Source: Topomyia yanbarensis
Lineage: Eukaryota; Arthropoda; Insecta; Diptera; Culicidae
Length of the DNA stretch: 64,000 bases
Direction: 5' to 3'
Assembly (NCBI RefSeq): GCF_030247195.1
Contig: NC_080671.1
Location: 70,059,412 to 70,123,411, forward strand
The translations under genes were made by a program, and so were the position numbers. Below, piece after piece: positions 1 to 11,030 of the stretch. Positions within the stretch are counted from its first letter, which is position 1. Each line of letters begins with the position of its first letter. Under the pieces are notes generated by a model that worked only from the letters and a program-made list of their open reading frames with translations, was not told where the DNA came from and did not search any database.

Positions 1-579
1 TTCCATCCACACAATATGACAATTTTTGTATGGCAGTAGGAAAGCTGGCTGTGGCTCGAGAATTAGTGCTCTTCCCCTATGAGGACAATCTGGCCGCATA
101 CTTCAGATTGCCTAATTCACCGAGCCCTTTGACTCCGTTGTGTCGTTTGGCGCCACTTCCTCGTTGAGCTCACGACTTGTTCGCGTACTACTTGGTCCAG
201 ATCCCGACGATAGATGTAGCCGTCTCAGTAGGGAATTCCCCGGTGAGAGAAGTTCTTCCGAAACCGAACCAACCAGCCAGGTGCCAAGGAAAGTTGGGCG
301 ATTCCGGTGGAGCAGGGCACCCGGTTCGCTGGTGCCTCGACGACACATGATTGGTGTTGTCCCGTCGCGGTCTACTCAGTCCAGTCCCCGGCGGTGAATC
401 TAGCTTACGTCGATGGAGAGATCCCAACGAAAGAAGTTCTTTCGATACCGATTCTTCTTTGGTTTCAGCACCACAACTTCTTGAGCTCTTTTTCCGGTGC
501 CATTTAGCACTGCAACTGCTTTAAACCGTTTGGTTTCTTTCTCGTTCCTTTCGTCCGCGAAAACTACCTACTTACACTT

Positions 580-1345
580 TCATGGCAGCCACAGTGTCAA
601 GACTCCATCATACATTCCGTTCCAAAGAGTTGTACCAACAATAGAGCCCTGAGGAACGCCCGCTGTCACTCGTATTGTCTTCTGTCTTTTTTCGTCTCGC
701 AAAGCAGGACTCTGCTCTGGAAGCAGCTCTTCACAATCTTGCATTGATAGTCGGGCGCCCTTATTCTGTGCAGCGCTGTGGTGATGGTTTTCCAGTTGGT
801 GCTGTTGAATATATTCTCCAACAACTATCGTGACCATAGCGCAGTATCGATCTCCTCTTCGCTTTCGTTTAGATGCTTTCTCCGCACTCTTGAGCACTGT
901 CCGAATTGCATCCACTGTCGATGCTCCTTTGCGGAATCCGAACTGCATCTTGGGCATTCCGCGCTCATCCTTTGTGCATTTCGTCAATCTGTAAGGGATG
1001 ATCCTTTCCAGGAGTTTTCCGAGTGCATCCATCATACATATGGGCCTATACGAGGCCGAGTCGCCCGGTGGCTTCCCTGGCTTCGGCAGCAACAACAGCT
1101 TCTGTAGCTTTCACATTTCGGGGAAGTTGCCTTCATTTAAATACTTCTGCACCACCATCCTAAACATGTCCGGATATACTAGGATCGCAGCTTTCAGCAC
1201 CACGTTTGGTATTCCTTCTGCACAGGGGGCTTTCTTTGATTTCAGGCACTTCGATGCTTCTGCGAGCTCATCGATAGTCACTTGCCGATCGTCCGTGGTT
1301 GCTCCTTCTTCTTCGCCGTACGTTGTCGTTGGTCAGGTAGTTGGT
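580..1345 (-). pseudogene. R1-like reverse transcriptase fragment
   Basis: Reverse-transcriptase part of element 1. A continuous frame runs from about 1345 to 1107 (linker to RT block 0: VTIDELAEASKCLKSKKAP). It continues at 1095-580 with LLPKPGKPPGD and RPICMMDALGKLLERII, the fingers motif FGFRKG and the palm motif VPQGSIVG. The catalytic YADD-like block and the whole C-terminal half are missing: after TLWNGMYDGVLTLWLP the frame ends and the sequence passes straight to the tail. The middle, around RYCAMVTI, is also frameshifted. It is a broken remnant of a mobile-element gene, not a host gene. Confidence 0.8.
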
Positions 1346-2205
1346 TCGTGCTTTGGGAAGAGACCCTCAACGATTATCTTCAGCTTACCCGGGTACATTT
1401 CGGCTGACGTCGACGGGCGTTTCATTTTCGTTATCACGACTCGGTACACGTCGCTCCAGGGATTAGAGTGTACTTCTCAGCACAGCTCCTTATGGCTTGA
1501 TTTCCCGTTTTATAGCGGCCTTGCGCCCCTCTATCTGGCTTCGATACTGCTCTCTGATTCTGCCTTCTGACTCTGAGACAAACAGCGCGCAGCGTAGCAT
1601 CTCATTATTGGCCACCAATAAGCTGGACGGCATCTATTTCTTGGTTCCACTTTTCGTGGCATTGTGGCGTCACAAGCCGTCATAATCCTTTTTGTTAGAT
1701 CAGCCGCATCCAGGTTCTCGGCCCCGCCGTTCGGCCGAAATGCCTCAACGAAGAGGTTTTAGTTAAAGGCTTTCGTCTTCCACTTTCGCTCGCCGGTCAT
1801 CCTTCTCCGTGCTGCAGCAGGGTTCCGTTGACCGATACGGTAGCGAATCGTCGCATACTCTCTAATTCATGTTCGCAGTCAACGAAGAAATGCAGAATGT
1901 AACGTCGATGAAAGATTCTCTCCCGTCTCTCCGAAACGTGCTAACGGAACCTTCATTGCACAATCGTACGTCTAATTTCGCTAGAACTTCCTGCAGGATA
2001 TACCCTCTTGTGTTGCTTGCTCTACTGCCCCACTTCACAGCCTAGGCGTTGAAGTCAATTACTATCGGCTTTCGGACTATCAACTGCTCGGTTAACTGCT
2101 CCAGCATTAGGCTGAACTGCTCCACTATCAACCTTGGAGGAGCGTAGCAGCTACACACGAAGACGCCGTTGATTTTGGCGATCACGAAGCCTTCGTATGA
2201 GTGTT

Positions 2206-2910
2206 CTACCACTTATTGAATGGGGAATCTGCCAATAATTTGTATAGCAGCCGTTCTCGATTTATATGCCACCCAGTTACCGTTATCAGAGAGACTTGAT
2301 ACGGCTCTGCAATCAAAGCAACGTCACACATTGTTTCTGTCGTAGACTGTCTCAACAGTTGCTGTATGGTGTCACAGTGATTCAGATTTATCTGCGTTAT
2401 CTCCAATACCGTTGGCCTGCAGTCGCCCACTTGTAGGCAGGCATTTGAAGTCACCCGTCTGGTGGTTGTTTCCGGCCGCTGGACTGCCAAGCATGCACGA
2501 CAGCCTCCTCGTTCAGTCTTTCGCATAAGTGCCCCATTTTTCCCCGCATTTCCAGCACATCCTAGATTCAGCCTCTGCAAGCCCCTGCCAAATGTCCAAA
2601 GCCCAAACACTTGAAGCATTTCTCCGTTTGTTTATTTAACTCGAGCGGTGGCTCTCAATGGGCATCTCGACCATCCAACCAGAATTTTGCCTACCACCGC
2701 GCCTTGTCAGCAGCAGTTACCGGTAAACGAATCAACACAGACTGAGTTCCTCCGTACCCCTTCTTTAACCGGATCGACAAGTGCACCTCGCCCAGATTAT
2801 ACTGCTGCTTCAGTGGACCTCTCAGCTCGTTATCCGTCGTGATTTCATCATGGTTTTTAGGACATAACCACCGTCTCTGGGCTTAACGCTTTCACTTCTG
2901 CCTTTTCACC
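2206..2910 (-). pseudogene. R1-like gag C-terminus and endonuclease start
   Basis: At 2910-2650 the minus strand encodes a gag-type segment (DEITTDNELRGPLKQQYNLG, then EVHLSIRLKK and RLPVTAADKARW) with in-frame stops. At 2619-2206 a 137-codon frame carries degenerate zinc-knuckle residues and then ITQINLNHCDTIQQLL followed by CDVALIAEPYQVS, which is typical of the start of an R1-type endonuclease. In intact elements gag and the endonuclease lie in separate ORFs; their fusion in one frame here reflects decay. Confidence 0.7.
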
Positions 2911-3084
2911 CATCGATTTGGTGATACTCTACTGCATAGTTGAGCTGTTAATCATGATATCCTTCTTTAATTCGAAGAGCATCTTACCTTTTCGGGTGCG
3001 CCTGGTTCTTACCACGTTTTCCCCCAAATTCCTCAGCTCCGGATCCTTTCTGATCTTCTTGAGGAGCGCTGTATACGTTGACGC

Positions 3085-3480
3085 GTATGTGTGTATGTAT
3101 GTTTGCGTTTATGTGTTAAATAATCCCACTCATTTGTCTCAGAGATGGCTTGGCCGATTTTAGTACCATTACATTCAAATGCAAGGTGTGTAGTCTGTTT
3201 TTGAATTTGATTTGGATCGAAGCTCTTGTTCCGAAGTAACAGGTTTAAGAGTACGGTCACACTTCGAATTCCCATAGAAACCGGTATCCCTTGCTATCTG
3301 AATCACGCAGAAATTAGTAAAATATTTACACCCAAAAAACCGTCTGACGACTTTGGACACCTACGATGGAACCGGAAGCTTCTAGAAAGTGACAAAGTGC
3401 CTGAATTAAATTTACATCTTTTCCTCAGGGATGACTAACTCGATTTTTAAAAAAATTGGTTTCAAATGAAATGGCACATG
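3085..3480 (+). repeat. Dispersed repeat, family A, copy 1
   Basis: It begins with a (GTATGT)n-like tract and then a block reading tctcagagatggcttggccg, followed by phrases about rows of T, caatt and cccatag. The same order of phrases recurs at 5461-7110 and 14095-14920. I recognise it as a very common interspersed sequence of culicine mosquitoes, probably the untranslated part of a LINE. No coding content is visible. Confidence 0.6.
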
Positions 3481-3519
3481 CATTGCTAGCCTGCGAAGAT
3501 TCGTCGGGCGTAGAGGAAG

Positions 3520-4110
3520 CCTCTAGCGACAACTCCACGAACTTCGTTGGAGCACAGCAAGAACTGGAAGAACTGCGGAAGCTTTCTCGAACCCGAGTTC
3601 ATCAAGATGCAGTTACAACCTAATGTGCCGACGATGGAATACAGTTCCATTTCATCCCACCTCGCTCTCCCACATTCGGTGGAATCTGGGAAGCCTGCGT
3701 AAAGTCCGTGAACACCCTGGTTCGCAAAATCGTCGGAAATGCGCACCTTACGGAATCATATGACAATCCTTCCAATGAGCTTTCTCTGACTCCAGAACAT
3801 TTCCTGATTGGTCGTCCGCTGAATGCGCTCTCAAAGATGAGATAACACCGTCGTTGAAATGGCTCCCGGGACGTGAGCTCAGCGTTTATCCCGGCCCTGA
3901 GGGTCTTGTTTGTGTCGCCGGCGTTAAGTCGACCTTCGGTATCGTTTAACGCGCCATTACGAAGCTCTGTTTACTTCCGGTTGAAGTTGCAACACCTAGC
4001 GTAGTACCGAGTCCCGCACCGACTAGTAGCCTAGCGTCATCAACGCCAGATGAAGACCCTTACTCAGGGAATAGAACTGCCGGACGAGATCCCGGCCCTT
4101 GCTCAGGGGA
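3520..4110 (+). pseudogene. BEL/Pao LTR-retrotransposon pol fragment (integrase C-terminus)
   Basis: The + strand at 3635-3745 reads FHFIPPRSPTFGGIWEAC and then VKSVNTLVRKIVGNA, the hallmark block just after the integrase core in BEL/Pao elements. At 3765-3835 it reads NELSLTPEHFLIGRPL, the matching downstream motif. Further on (about 3870-4020) VYPGPEGLVCVAGV and ITKLCLLPVE match the tail of the same polyprotein. Frames shift between these blocks and no complete enzyme is present. Confidence 0.8.
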
Positions 4111-5460
4111 AATGAATCGCCAGACGAGATCCTGGCCTAAGCTCGGGGGAATCGAGCGGTTCGTGGTTCATCTGTAAAGAATCAAGCACATCCTGACTCT
4201 TGACTTAACTTGACTCAAGTTAAGTGCCCCATTTTAATTTGTCAGACCAACCGTTCACCGGTACCGTAAAGTACTGGCGAGATGAATCTATATCTCCATA
4301 TCCCGTTGAATGTTTATCATCGCTAAGAAACTCTAACTTCCACCGCCAATGCTCGTTGAATTATTTTAAAATTTTATTGGCTACCGGAATGTTCAATATT
4401 CACCATTAATCAGCAACACGAACCTGAAAGAAAATGAAATTTCATGTAATGTACATACATCCCTGTAAATATGACCTAGCCCTAACAACTAATAAACTAA
4501 CCCTGGAATTAGATATGAAACGTACAATAGTTTCCGTAAGAACTTCAAACACACTGTGCGAGTTTAAAGCAGAAATGGATTCTGCAATCACATAACTGCT
4601 GTCAAACAGCTATAGAGTTCTATGCAAATCATTTGACACACACTAATTGGGAGTTTGTTTTCCTCCAGCTGTCATATACAAACCTGTCAGCCAATTTATA
4701 CGTTAGAAATAGCTCGTCTATCTAGCTCAACTCTAGGACAACCAGCCAGTGAAATTAAGTCATCCTAGGTTAGTCCAATGCGTTTGATGTTTATTCAATG
4801 AACGCCCGACATCTTCAACTGGGCGTTGCTGTGAAGCTGGCGTAAACGATTATTGTCAAAAAAGGCCAATTAAACGTATTACGAAATAAACAATTTAGAC
4901 CGCCATTATGGCACGTAAAAAGCTGGATAGTATTTATAATGGTGTTGAAATGCTCTATGTCGCTCTAAAACTTATTCCGAAGACGTACAATACCGGTTGG
5001 TCAGTTTCCATCATGAAAATAATACGACCGAAAAGCTATTTTCTATTTGTTTTTCTCCACCTATTACAGGTGGAGGAAAACAAACCGTTGAGCACAGTTA
5101 CAGATTGTCAAGTACTCTCTAGCATAACACACATAGAGACATGTAAACAAAAACATACAATAAAACAGATAGAAAAACGCAATCAGTGGTGCCCGCCGCA
5201 AAACTGAATCCGACTTCTTTTATTAGGCGATATCCCAGTTCCCTACAAACCCGTTTAAGTCGCGCACGATATTCGAGCGGAAAGTGCAGTGTACACAGTA
5301 AGAAGAAAGTCCTGATCAAGCAGGATCAAGTTGTGTTTTTGAAACGTCCAAAAGTGAGAAGAGTAGCGAAGTGCGTAAACAGTGTGCTCATCACCTGCTG
5401 ACGTATTTCATTTAGATCGGAGTTCTGATTCCGGAGTTATGAGTAAAAGAGTACACATGA
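4111..5460. other. Unassigned; possible BEL/Pao LTR
   Basis: There is no gene-like frame. Because it directly follows the integrase remnant, part of it is probably a 3' LTR. AATAAA-like signals occur near 4884. A TGGTGCCCG string near 5188 resembles a primer-binding site but is unproven. I could not define LTR ends or a target duplication. Confidence 0.3.
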
Positions 5461-5611
5461 ATTTTCTGAGGCTTTTTGCCTTTCTCGCATAATGTGAGGC
5501 TACGTAATCACTCCAAAAATCGACTTTTCAACCGAGGCCGATATTCATATACTATTTTTAAACTAACAAAAGTATCTCAGAGATGGCTGAAGCGATTTGC
5601 ATTTGCACCTA

Positions 5612-5822
5612 GGGGCCATTCATAAATTGCGTAACGCAAAAAAATCTCATAATTGACACCCTCTTTCTCATGTAACAAATTGTCTCAATTTTCTTTACCG
5701 TCTCGTAACAAATTCGTTGAAAATTTGTTTTTCTTCAGTAGAAACATGTTGCGTAACGTTTTACCATACTCACCCTCCTGGATATGTCGCCTAAGGATGT
5801 TACGTAACTTATTAATGGTCTC
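5612..5822. mobile_element. MITE with GGGGCCATTCATAAAT termini
   Basis: The left end reads ggggccattcataaattgcg and the right end, on the reverse strand, reads gagaccattaataagttacg. The two terminal repeats are imperfect, about 25 bp long, and lead into gtaacg. The insert splits family A. It is flanked by CTA on the left and TTA on the right, a near 3-bp duplication. It is the same family as 29772-30035. There is no coding capacity. Confidence 0.75.
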
Positions 5823-5980
5823 TTAATCTTCAGATAACGGAATAACGCTCCCATAAGCTGCTCTTGAATTTTTAGTTGATCGAAGTCGATCGGTTTAAGA
5901 GTGCGGACACACAGCAACTTTCCATGTAAACCCATGTAAATGTCTAGATCTGACCAATCAAAGTTGCTTTGATCCCATTT

Positions 5981-6750
5981 CGTCGCTGTTGTGCTATCTT
6001 ATGACAAACGCCATTTTGGGGTAAACTGAGTAAGATATGCCACATTACTTGTTTGAAAAATCTCTACAAAGTGCCGTTTTCAGAATTTTGAAATTCTGCT
6101 TGGTTACTTAGATATTGCGAGAAACGTCATGAGAAATTGTGAGTTTTTTGCTTAAAATCACTGTATCTAGGGATTTTCTCAAGTTATATTGAAGTTTTAG
6201 ATGTTTTTATGCGTGAAAATGTCTGAGGAACACAATGACATAAACATTTTCAAAAGAAAATTACACGAGTTGTGAGAAAAACACCGTTTTAGTTTTAAAT
6301 TGGAAATAAAGGATATTTGGCAACACTGCAACTAAAAATAACTATTTTTTCTAGATGCCCTGACTCATTCCCTTCAAAATGCATTTCACCGATTGTTTAT
6401 AGCCCATATGAACGCAAAGATATGAATAAAAGTTAAAAATTGATGATTTTTTTCTATGGAAAATTTTTCATGCACGATTATGACACGTTATACAAATTTT
6501 GTCATCAATACACGCCTATGACACGTGTGAGTGCGACTTTTGTTTACATTCATAGTAAAAACTCGCAACATAGTCAAGCGATCTTCGTAATATTTGAGAG
6601 ATTGATGAAGAATAGATAGAAGCATTAATTGTCTTCTTTGGAATGTTTATACCATTTATAAGTTTCAAGATATTCAATCTCAAACTTTAAAAATCGTTTT
6701 TCTCGAAATGTGCTAAATGGCGCTTGTCATAAGATAGCACAACAGCGACG
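5981..6750. mobile_element. 770 bp MITE with ~38 bp inverted termini and ATTT duplication
   Basis: Both ends begin cgtcgctgttgtgctatctt and continue atgacaa(a/g)cgccattt, giving inverted repeats of about 38 bp with one or two mismatches. ATTT lies immediately outside each end (5977-5980 and 6751-6754). Joining the flanks gives gatcccatttgacacctatg, which closely matches the uninterrupted family A copy near 14435 (gaccacattggccacctatg). The interior is AT-rich with no transposase. Superfamily unassigned. Confidence 0.85.
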
Positions 6751-7079
6751 ATTTGACACCTATGATTGTTCTTAATTCCCTCGGGGAACAGGCCACGTTC
6801 CTCAATTAATGTCACACCTATATCACAGTGAATTGACAGTTGACCAATTTTTACAAACTTGGTTTCAAATGAAAGATACAATACTCCAATTGACTGCAAT
6901 TGAATGTCGTTCAAACCAAACCTTTGCTTCCGGAGTACTATCGTAGATTTAAATCTATCGAAATGGACATCAAATTGCTTCGATTTGCAGGGCTAGATCG
7001 CTAATGGTCAATAAAAGATTCTTCCAGAGCTGAAATCACATTTTCACAAACCTAGGCTCAAATGGAAGACATAATATGT

Positions 7080-7160
7080 GGTTGGGTAAATTAGTTATGG
7101 CGTTTGTGTTTCGACTTCGTCTCATCAGAATTCGATACTAACTTAGGGACAGGTCTATGG
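7080..7160 (+). repeat. Short dispersed repeat (family D), copy 1
   Basis: It contains a tttgtgtttcgacttcgtct block followed by catcagaattcgatactaac. The same phrases occur near 21205-21265 and 35920-35985, and inverted fragments lie near 9205 and 15800. It is probably an end fragment of a larger element that I could not identify. Confidence 0.45.
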
Positions 7161-7186
7161 TATGATATTTTGATAAGAACAAAATA

Positions 7187-7428
7187 CTTGAGCGTTTTTT
7201 TACAAAGACATCTGCAATGAGTTACTCTCTTTGTTTACTTTCTCTTCTGTTAATAATTCGGTCACTTTAACATTAATCCCTGAACTCTTGGCATAATATG
7301 CTAGTTAAAACCATCGTCTTTGTGTAAGATAAGCGAAAAGTGTTATAGTGATGCCGTAAAAATTGAAAGAGAAAGTAAACAAAGAGAGTAACTCATTGCA
7401 GATATGTCTTTTTGAAAAAACGCTCAAG
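7187..7428. mobile_element. 242 bp foldback MITE
   Basis: About 57 bp of the left end (cttgagcgtttttttacaaa onward through gagttactctctttgtttac) recurs as a reverse complement at the right end, with a few mismatches. The interior is short and non-coding. A diverged relative lies at 56517-56781. Confidence 0.85.
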
Positions 7429-8489
7429 AATTGTTTTTTTTTGTAAAAATTAAAAATATGTCGTTATCGAATTTATTCCTCAATTCAGGACCTTCTACGT
7501 ATAGTTGAAACAGAATTGTTTCCCGTTTGTCCGAATCTATTCATTTTTTAGTTTTTGACAGTAAAGTGCTCATAGCTTTTCAATGATAATATTTAGATAT
7601 GTGGCGGCTTGAAACAAATTATCCGCCCTAAAGCAATCTTTATGTTGTCTGAAGACAACTTCAGTTTTAAATCAATACCGTAAAAGTTATATGAATAAAC
7701 ATTCTAAATCTTTGTTTTAATTTTTTTTGTAAAATGAAAAGTAGAACAGATGTTACATGTCTTCAACAAACTTTTCTAAAATTAGTCGGCTCTATTTACA
7801 ATTATCAAAAATTTAATTTTTTGATCTTGATAAAATTGAAACCATCCTAACTGTTGTTTAAACAAAGAGAAGGGGCCCATAAACTAAGAAAGCTCTCCCA
7901 AAACATTGTTTAGTTTTAGTAAAAAGTTAAACTTTCTACTAAATTTGCATTCTGGACCACTTTACACTACCAGATGGATTAAAAGTTTTCAAAAATATTA
8001 TTACCCCTAGCCTTTGGACATTAATTCTTTTTGATCATGTGTACATAGAATTTTTCGATATATCCACAATGGCCTTATCTAGTATGAGCTATTTGGTTCT
8101 CGAATCGAATTTCGTGGTCTTCGCTCCGAATCTTTGAGCTAAAGAAATGAGAGAAATCGTATCGTACACGTACAATTTTATAAATGACAGCGGTTTACCC
8201 GAAAATAACAAGGATATAAAAGATTAAAAATTAGCCTACAGTCTGGAGTTACTGTACAAATCTCAATATTTTTAGTCAGAGATATTATAGTTAAAAGGAA
8301 ACGACCACAAATTTAAAAAAAGATCATGCACATCGCAGTGAATAAAAATGTTTGCTGCAAATTATTCTAAAATGCATTACCACCTTTGAAATATATTCAT
8401 TGGGCAGAAAATATCGCTAACGCATCTTCTTCGAATTTCTTTGCTACTTAAATTTACTGAATCCGTTTTAATTTCCCAGAATCTAAATC
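7429..8489. other. Unassigned AT-rich intergenic DNA
   Basis: There are only short chance frames and no repeat structure that I can define. Confidence 0.4.
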
Positions 8490-9000
8490 TCATTTAAATT
8501 GGAAATAATCCTCTCAATCCTTGACTACCCGCCCGGGTGCCACTCAGCTCGGGTGTGATATAACTTTGCAGATGGTGCAAAAAAATCGGCTCACAAGACG
8601 TACGAGGCGAGAAGTGTTTGCATCGTCGTTGACGATACTCACACTCACACATACCATTTCCGCCACACCGCACCGCACCATTTCGGCACGATGCCGAGAA
8701 GTCCATCCATCTGTGCTCCGGTCTCCTTTTACTTCACCAAGAAAAGAGCTGAAGCAACAAAAACAACGTTCGTCTTTTTTCCTTCTTGTTTTTCTTAGAT
8801 ATTTTCCAAACGGGCGAGAACTCCGAGAAAAAGCAGCACCGATCGAGACTTCTCAAAACGTTGAACCGACCGAGGGATTCCTTTCCTGACTTCATCCGAA
8901 CGGACGTGAAGCGATTAGTCTTTTTGTCACTTTCCACTTTACCTCCTTCTTCTCCTGATTCGTTTTCGTGGTACTCGCGGATCGATGGATCGTAGGCAAC
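8490..9000. promoter_or_regulatory. GC-richer island, possible regulatory or 5' exon sequence
   Basis: This block of about 500 bp stands out from its AT-rich surroundings: it has many CpG, ACAC/CACA tracts and mixed purine/pyrimidine runs, and no transposon signature. Open frames of 122 codons on + and 67 to 70 codons on - exist, but their composition (runs of R, T, S, K) does not look like a conserved protein. It could be a distal promoter, an untranslated first exon of LRIG, or the start of another transcript. Nothing in the sequence decides between these. Confidence 0.3.
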
Positions 9001-9051
9001 TCCAATTTTACGGAAATGATCAAATTTATAGTGAGAGCCAGATGTGCTTAA

Positions 9052-9136
9052 AAATCTCGATAAACATATGATTAGAGCGTGTAAGTCAACTGTCCAAATT
9101 CAATTTGATCGGAAAATTTGGGCAAACCGTTACTGA
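9052..9136 (+). mobile_element. Half-copy of the 10617 foldback MITE
   Basis: ctcgataaacatatgatta and the following caactgtcc, aaattcaa and gcaaaccgttac blocks align with the terminal arm of the MITE at 10617-10851. The opposite arm is missing, so this is a solo terminal fragment. Confidence 0.6.
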
Positions 9137-10541
9137 CCAATGACCGCTGTTTATACTCAACAGAAGAAATTTAATCTAAGGACTGTCACTCAGTTAGTGT
9201 CGGATTCTGATGAGAGGAACTCGAAACGTCACTCCAATAACTAGTTTAGTTATAGATTTTGTGCCCTTCACGCACAAATATGTTTCAAAACAAATTTGCC
9301 CTTAGTGGAGAAAAATAGTTTTTACACAAATTTTCTCCAAAAGGGGAAAAATAGCTTAGTGAATTTTGAAAGTTGTTTTATACGTCTTAACCCTCTGTTT
9401 GTCGAGAAATATCCTATTACTTGCATACTAATGAAGCTTTTTTCTGGAGTAGCGCAAAATTCAAACCAACACAGTTCGAAAACTGCTTCGTTGAACTTGA
9501 TTTTCCGTTGGCCACCGCGCCTCGGTCGGTCAGGATCGGGTTTGAGACCGCGAGAGTCATCGTACGTATGTACCACAACGACAAAACCCCGAGGCGACAT
9601 CAGCTTAGCGATCATCGCCAACACTGAAGAGCATACTTGATAGGGTGATGCACTATGGTTTGAGAGTACATGGCAGATCGTTGAGCTTATGCTACGATTA
9701 TTCTAACGGCAGCTTTATGAGATTATAAATTTTACCTCTATAAGGCCAGATCATTATAAAACTAATTTTTTTTGGCAGATCATCTTCTAAAGTGTCACTT
9801 TTCGGCAGTCGTATCACCCTAACATGTTTGTATGTATATACACATAGAAATGGAAGCAACATAAAGCATAGCAACTACGCGAAGCAGTTGAGTGTGATGC
9901 GATGAACGCGCACAGTTGTCTGCTTGGTTGAAAAAGCAACCAGAGAAAATAACGATCAAACCCAAAAAGGTGTTATGTTGCGTCCTGCTCTCGCCGGAAG
10001 CCACGAGTGCTCGATAAGATAAAATGAGAGAGGGAACGAGTGCGTGGGAGACGGATGTGCACCGCAAAGTCGCCTGCAGCAGCGGAGACAAGAGCTTGAC
10101 ATGAGAGCTAACTTTTATATGGCTTGTTACTGCTGCGGCGAGATAGGGTACACGTGGTTGCCAGATAGGTTTTATTTTTCTGTTTTGTTGCATCGTTACT
10201 GCAATTTATGCGCAGTCCATGGTTAGAGTTCGTCGGCTGGTACACCGGTAAGACGCTGTTGTCATAACAAATCAGTCATCCATGGATTGAGTCATATCTA
10301 GTACAGACTTAGATTTCTACTTATCACTCACTATTCACGTAATTATCATGTACGCTAATAAAATCGACGACAAAGTCTATCGAAGGGCATAATTCAAATC
10401 CTGCCTCTGAGCGAAAGCTTTCGCAGCTATCCTTTACCACTTTTTCCATAATGAATTTTACAAAAACCAACTGAAAAAGAAAACAAACGTATTTTTGTTT
10501 TCGAAAATGGCCGTTTTCGATATTTTCTCAGTGCAACCTGT
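9137..10541. other. Unassigned intergenic DNA with two GC-richer patches
   Basis: Patches at about 9475-9630 and 9835-10230 are richer in CpG and less repeat-like than the surroundings. The second contains GATAAG-type strings near 10013. Overlapping frames of up to 124 codons on both strands show no recognisable domain. Confidence 0.3.
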
Positions 10542-11030
10542 ACTGCCCATAAAAGCATAAGAGTCCCATATGGAAAAACAGCAAACCGAGAAAAACGCTG
10601 TTCAAGATTTACATTTCTCGACAAACATATGATTACGGCCTAAAAGCCAACTGTCAAAATCCACTTTGAATGGAAATTCCGGACAAACCGTTACACGCCA
10701 ATCACAGATGTTGGTAGTAAGCGAAAGAGAAAAGTTTTCTCTTTCATAAACTGTTGTGAACTGTGTTCGACTAATAACGGTTTGTCTTGAATTTCCATTC
10801 AAAGTGGATTTTGACAGTTGGCTTTTAGGCCGTAATCATATGTTTGTCGAGATTTTCACTGAGCCCTATGGATGGGACAACCATGTTTTGGTATTTTTTT
10901 CGATATTTTCTAAACAAACTTGGTAATCTTATTTGTGCATTGTGATTCAATGGTGATACAGAAAACAATCCAACAGATAACTCAATTTCGACAAAAATCC
11001 ATATGGGACTCTTATGCTTTTATGGGCAGT
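10542..11030 (+). mobile_element. MITE with actgcccataaaagcataag termini, copy 1
   Basis: The left end is actgcccataaaagcataag followed by agtcccatatgg; the right end is its reverse complement, a perfect match over about 32 bp. A second foldback MITE (10617-10851) sits inside. A reversed copy lies at 16178-16507 and a right-end fragment near 16690-16733. Only a terminal repeat of this length and no transposase are visible. Confidence 0.85.
10617..10851. mobile_element. 235 bp foldback MITE nested in the 10542 MITE
   Basis: Arms of about 77 bp are almost perfect inverted repeats: ctcgacaaacatatgattac, then ggcctaaaagccaactgtca, then aaatccactttgaatggaaa. They are separated by about 80 bp. ATTT flanks both sides (10613-10616 and 10852-10855), consistent with a 4-bp target duplication. 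The related MITE copy at 16178-16507 lacks this insert, which supports nesting. Confidence 0.85.

Larger units (their letters stand above)
1..3084 (-). mobile_element. R1-like non-LTR retrotransposon, degenerate (element 1)
   Basis: Minus-strand remains of an R1-clade-like LINE. Read from high to low coordinates they give: a gag tail (about 2900-2300) with zinc-knuckle-like cysteines; the start of an ORF2 endonuclease near 2390 (residues ITQINLNHCDTIQQLL); an RT region (about 1345-580) with KAPCAEGIPNVVLKAA, PGDSASYRPICMMDALGKL, FGFRKGASTVDAIRTV and TAGVPQGSIVG; and a 3' tail (about 430-100) that resembles the repeated tail of the second R1-like element at 39430-42480. Stop codons and frameshifts occur throughout. 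The right edge is placed near 3084, where a different repeat begins; the left edge may lie outside the window. The clade call rests on motif recognition. Confidence 0.8.
5461..7110 (+). repeat. Dispersed repeat, family A, copy 2, with two nested MITEs
   Basis: Same family as 3085-3480 and 14095-14920, recognised from the tctcagagatggctgaagcg block (5574-5593), the cggtttaagagtgcgg block (near 5890) and the end motif reading acataatatg (near 7070). It is interrupted by MITEs at 5612-5822 and 5981-6750. When these are removed, the flanks join to restore the order seen in the uninterrupted copy at 14095-14920. Confidence 0.6.

Noticed and set aside
998..1570. 190-codon + frame
   Set aside because: Antisense shadow of the R1-like RT region on the minus strand.
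8521..8889. 122-codon + frame
   Set aside because: Low-complexity composition (T, R, S, K) in a CpG-rich island; competing frames exist on the other strand.
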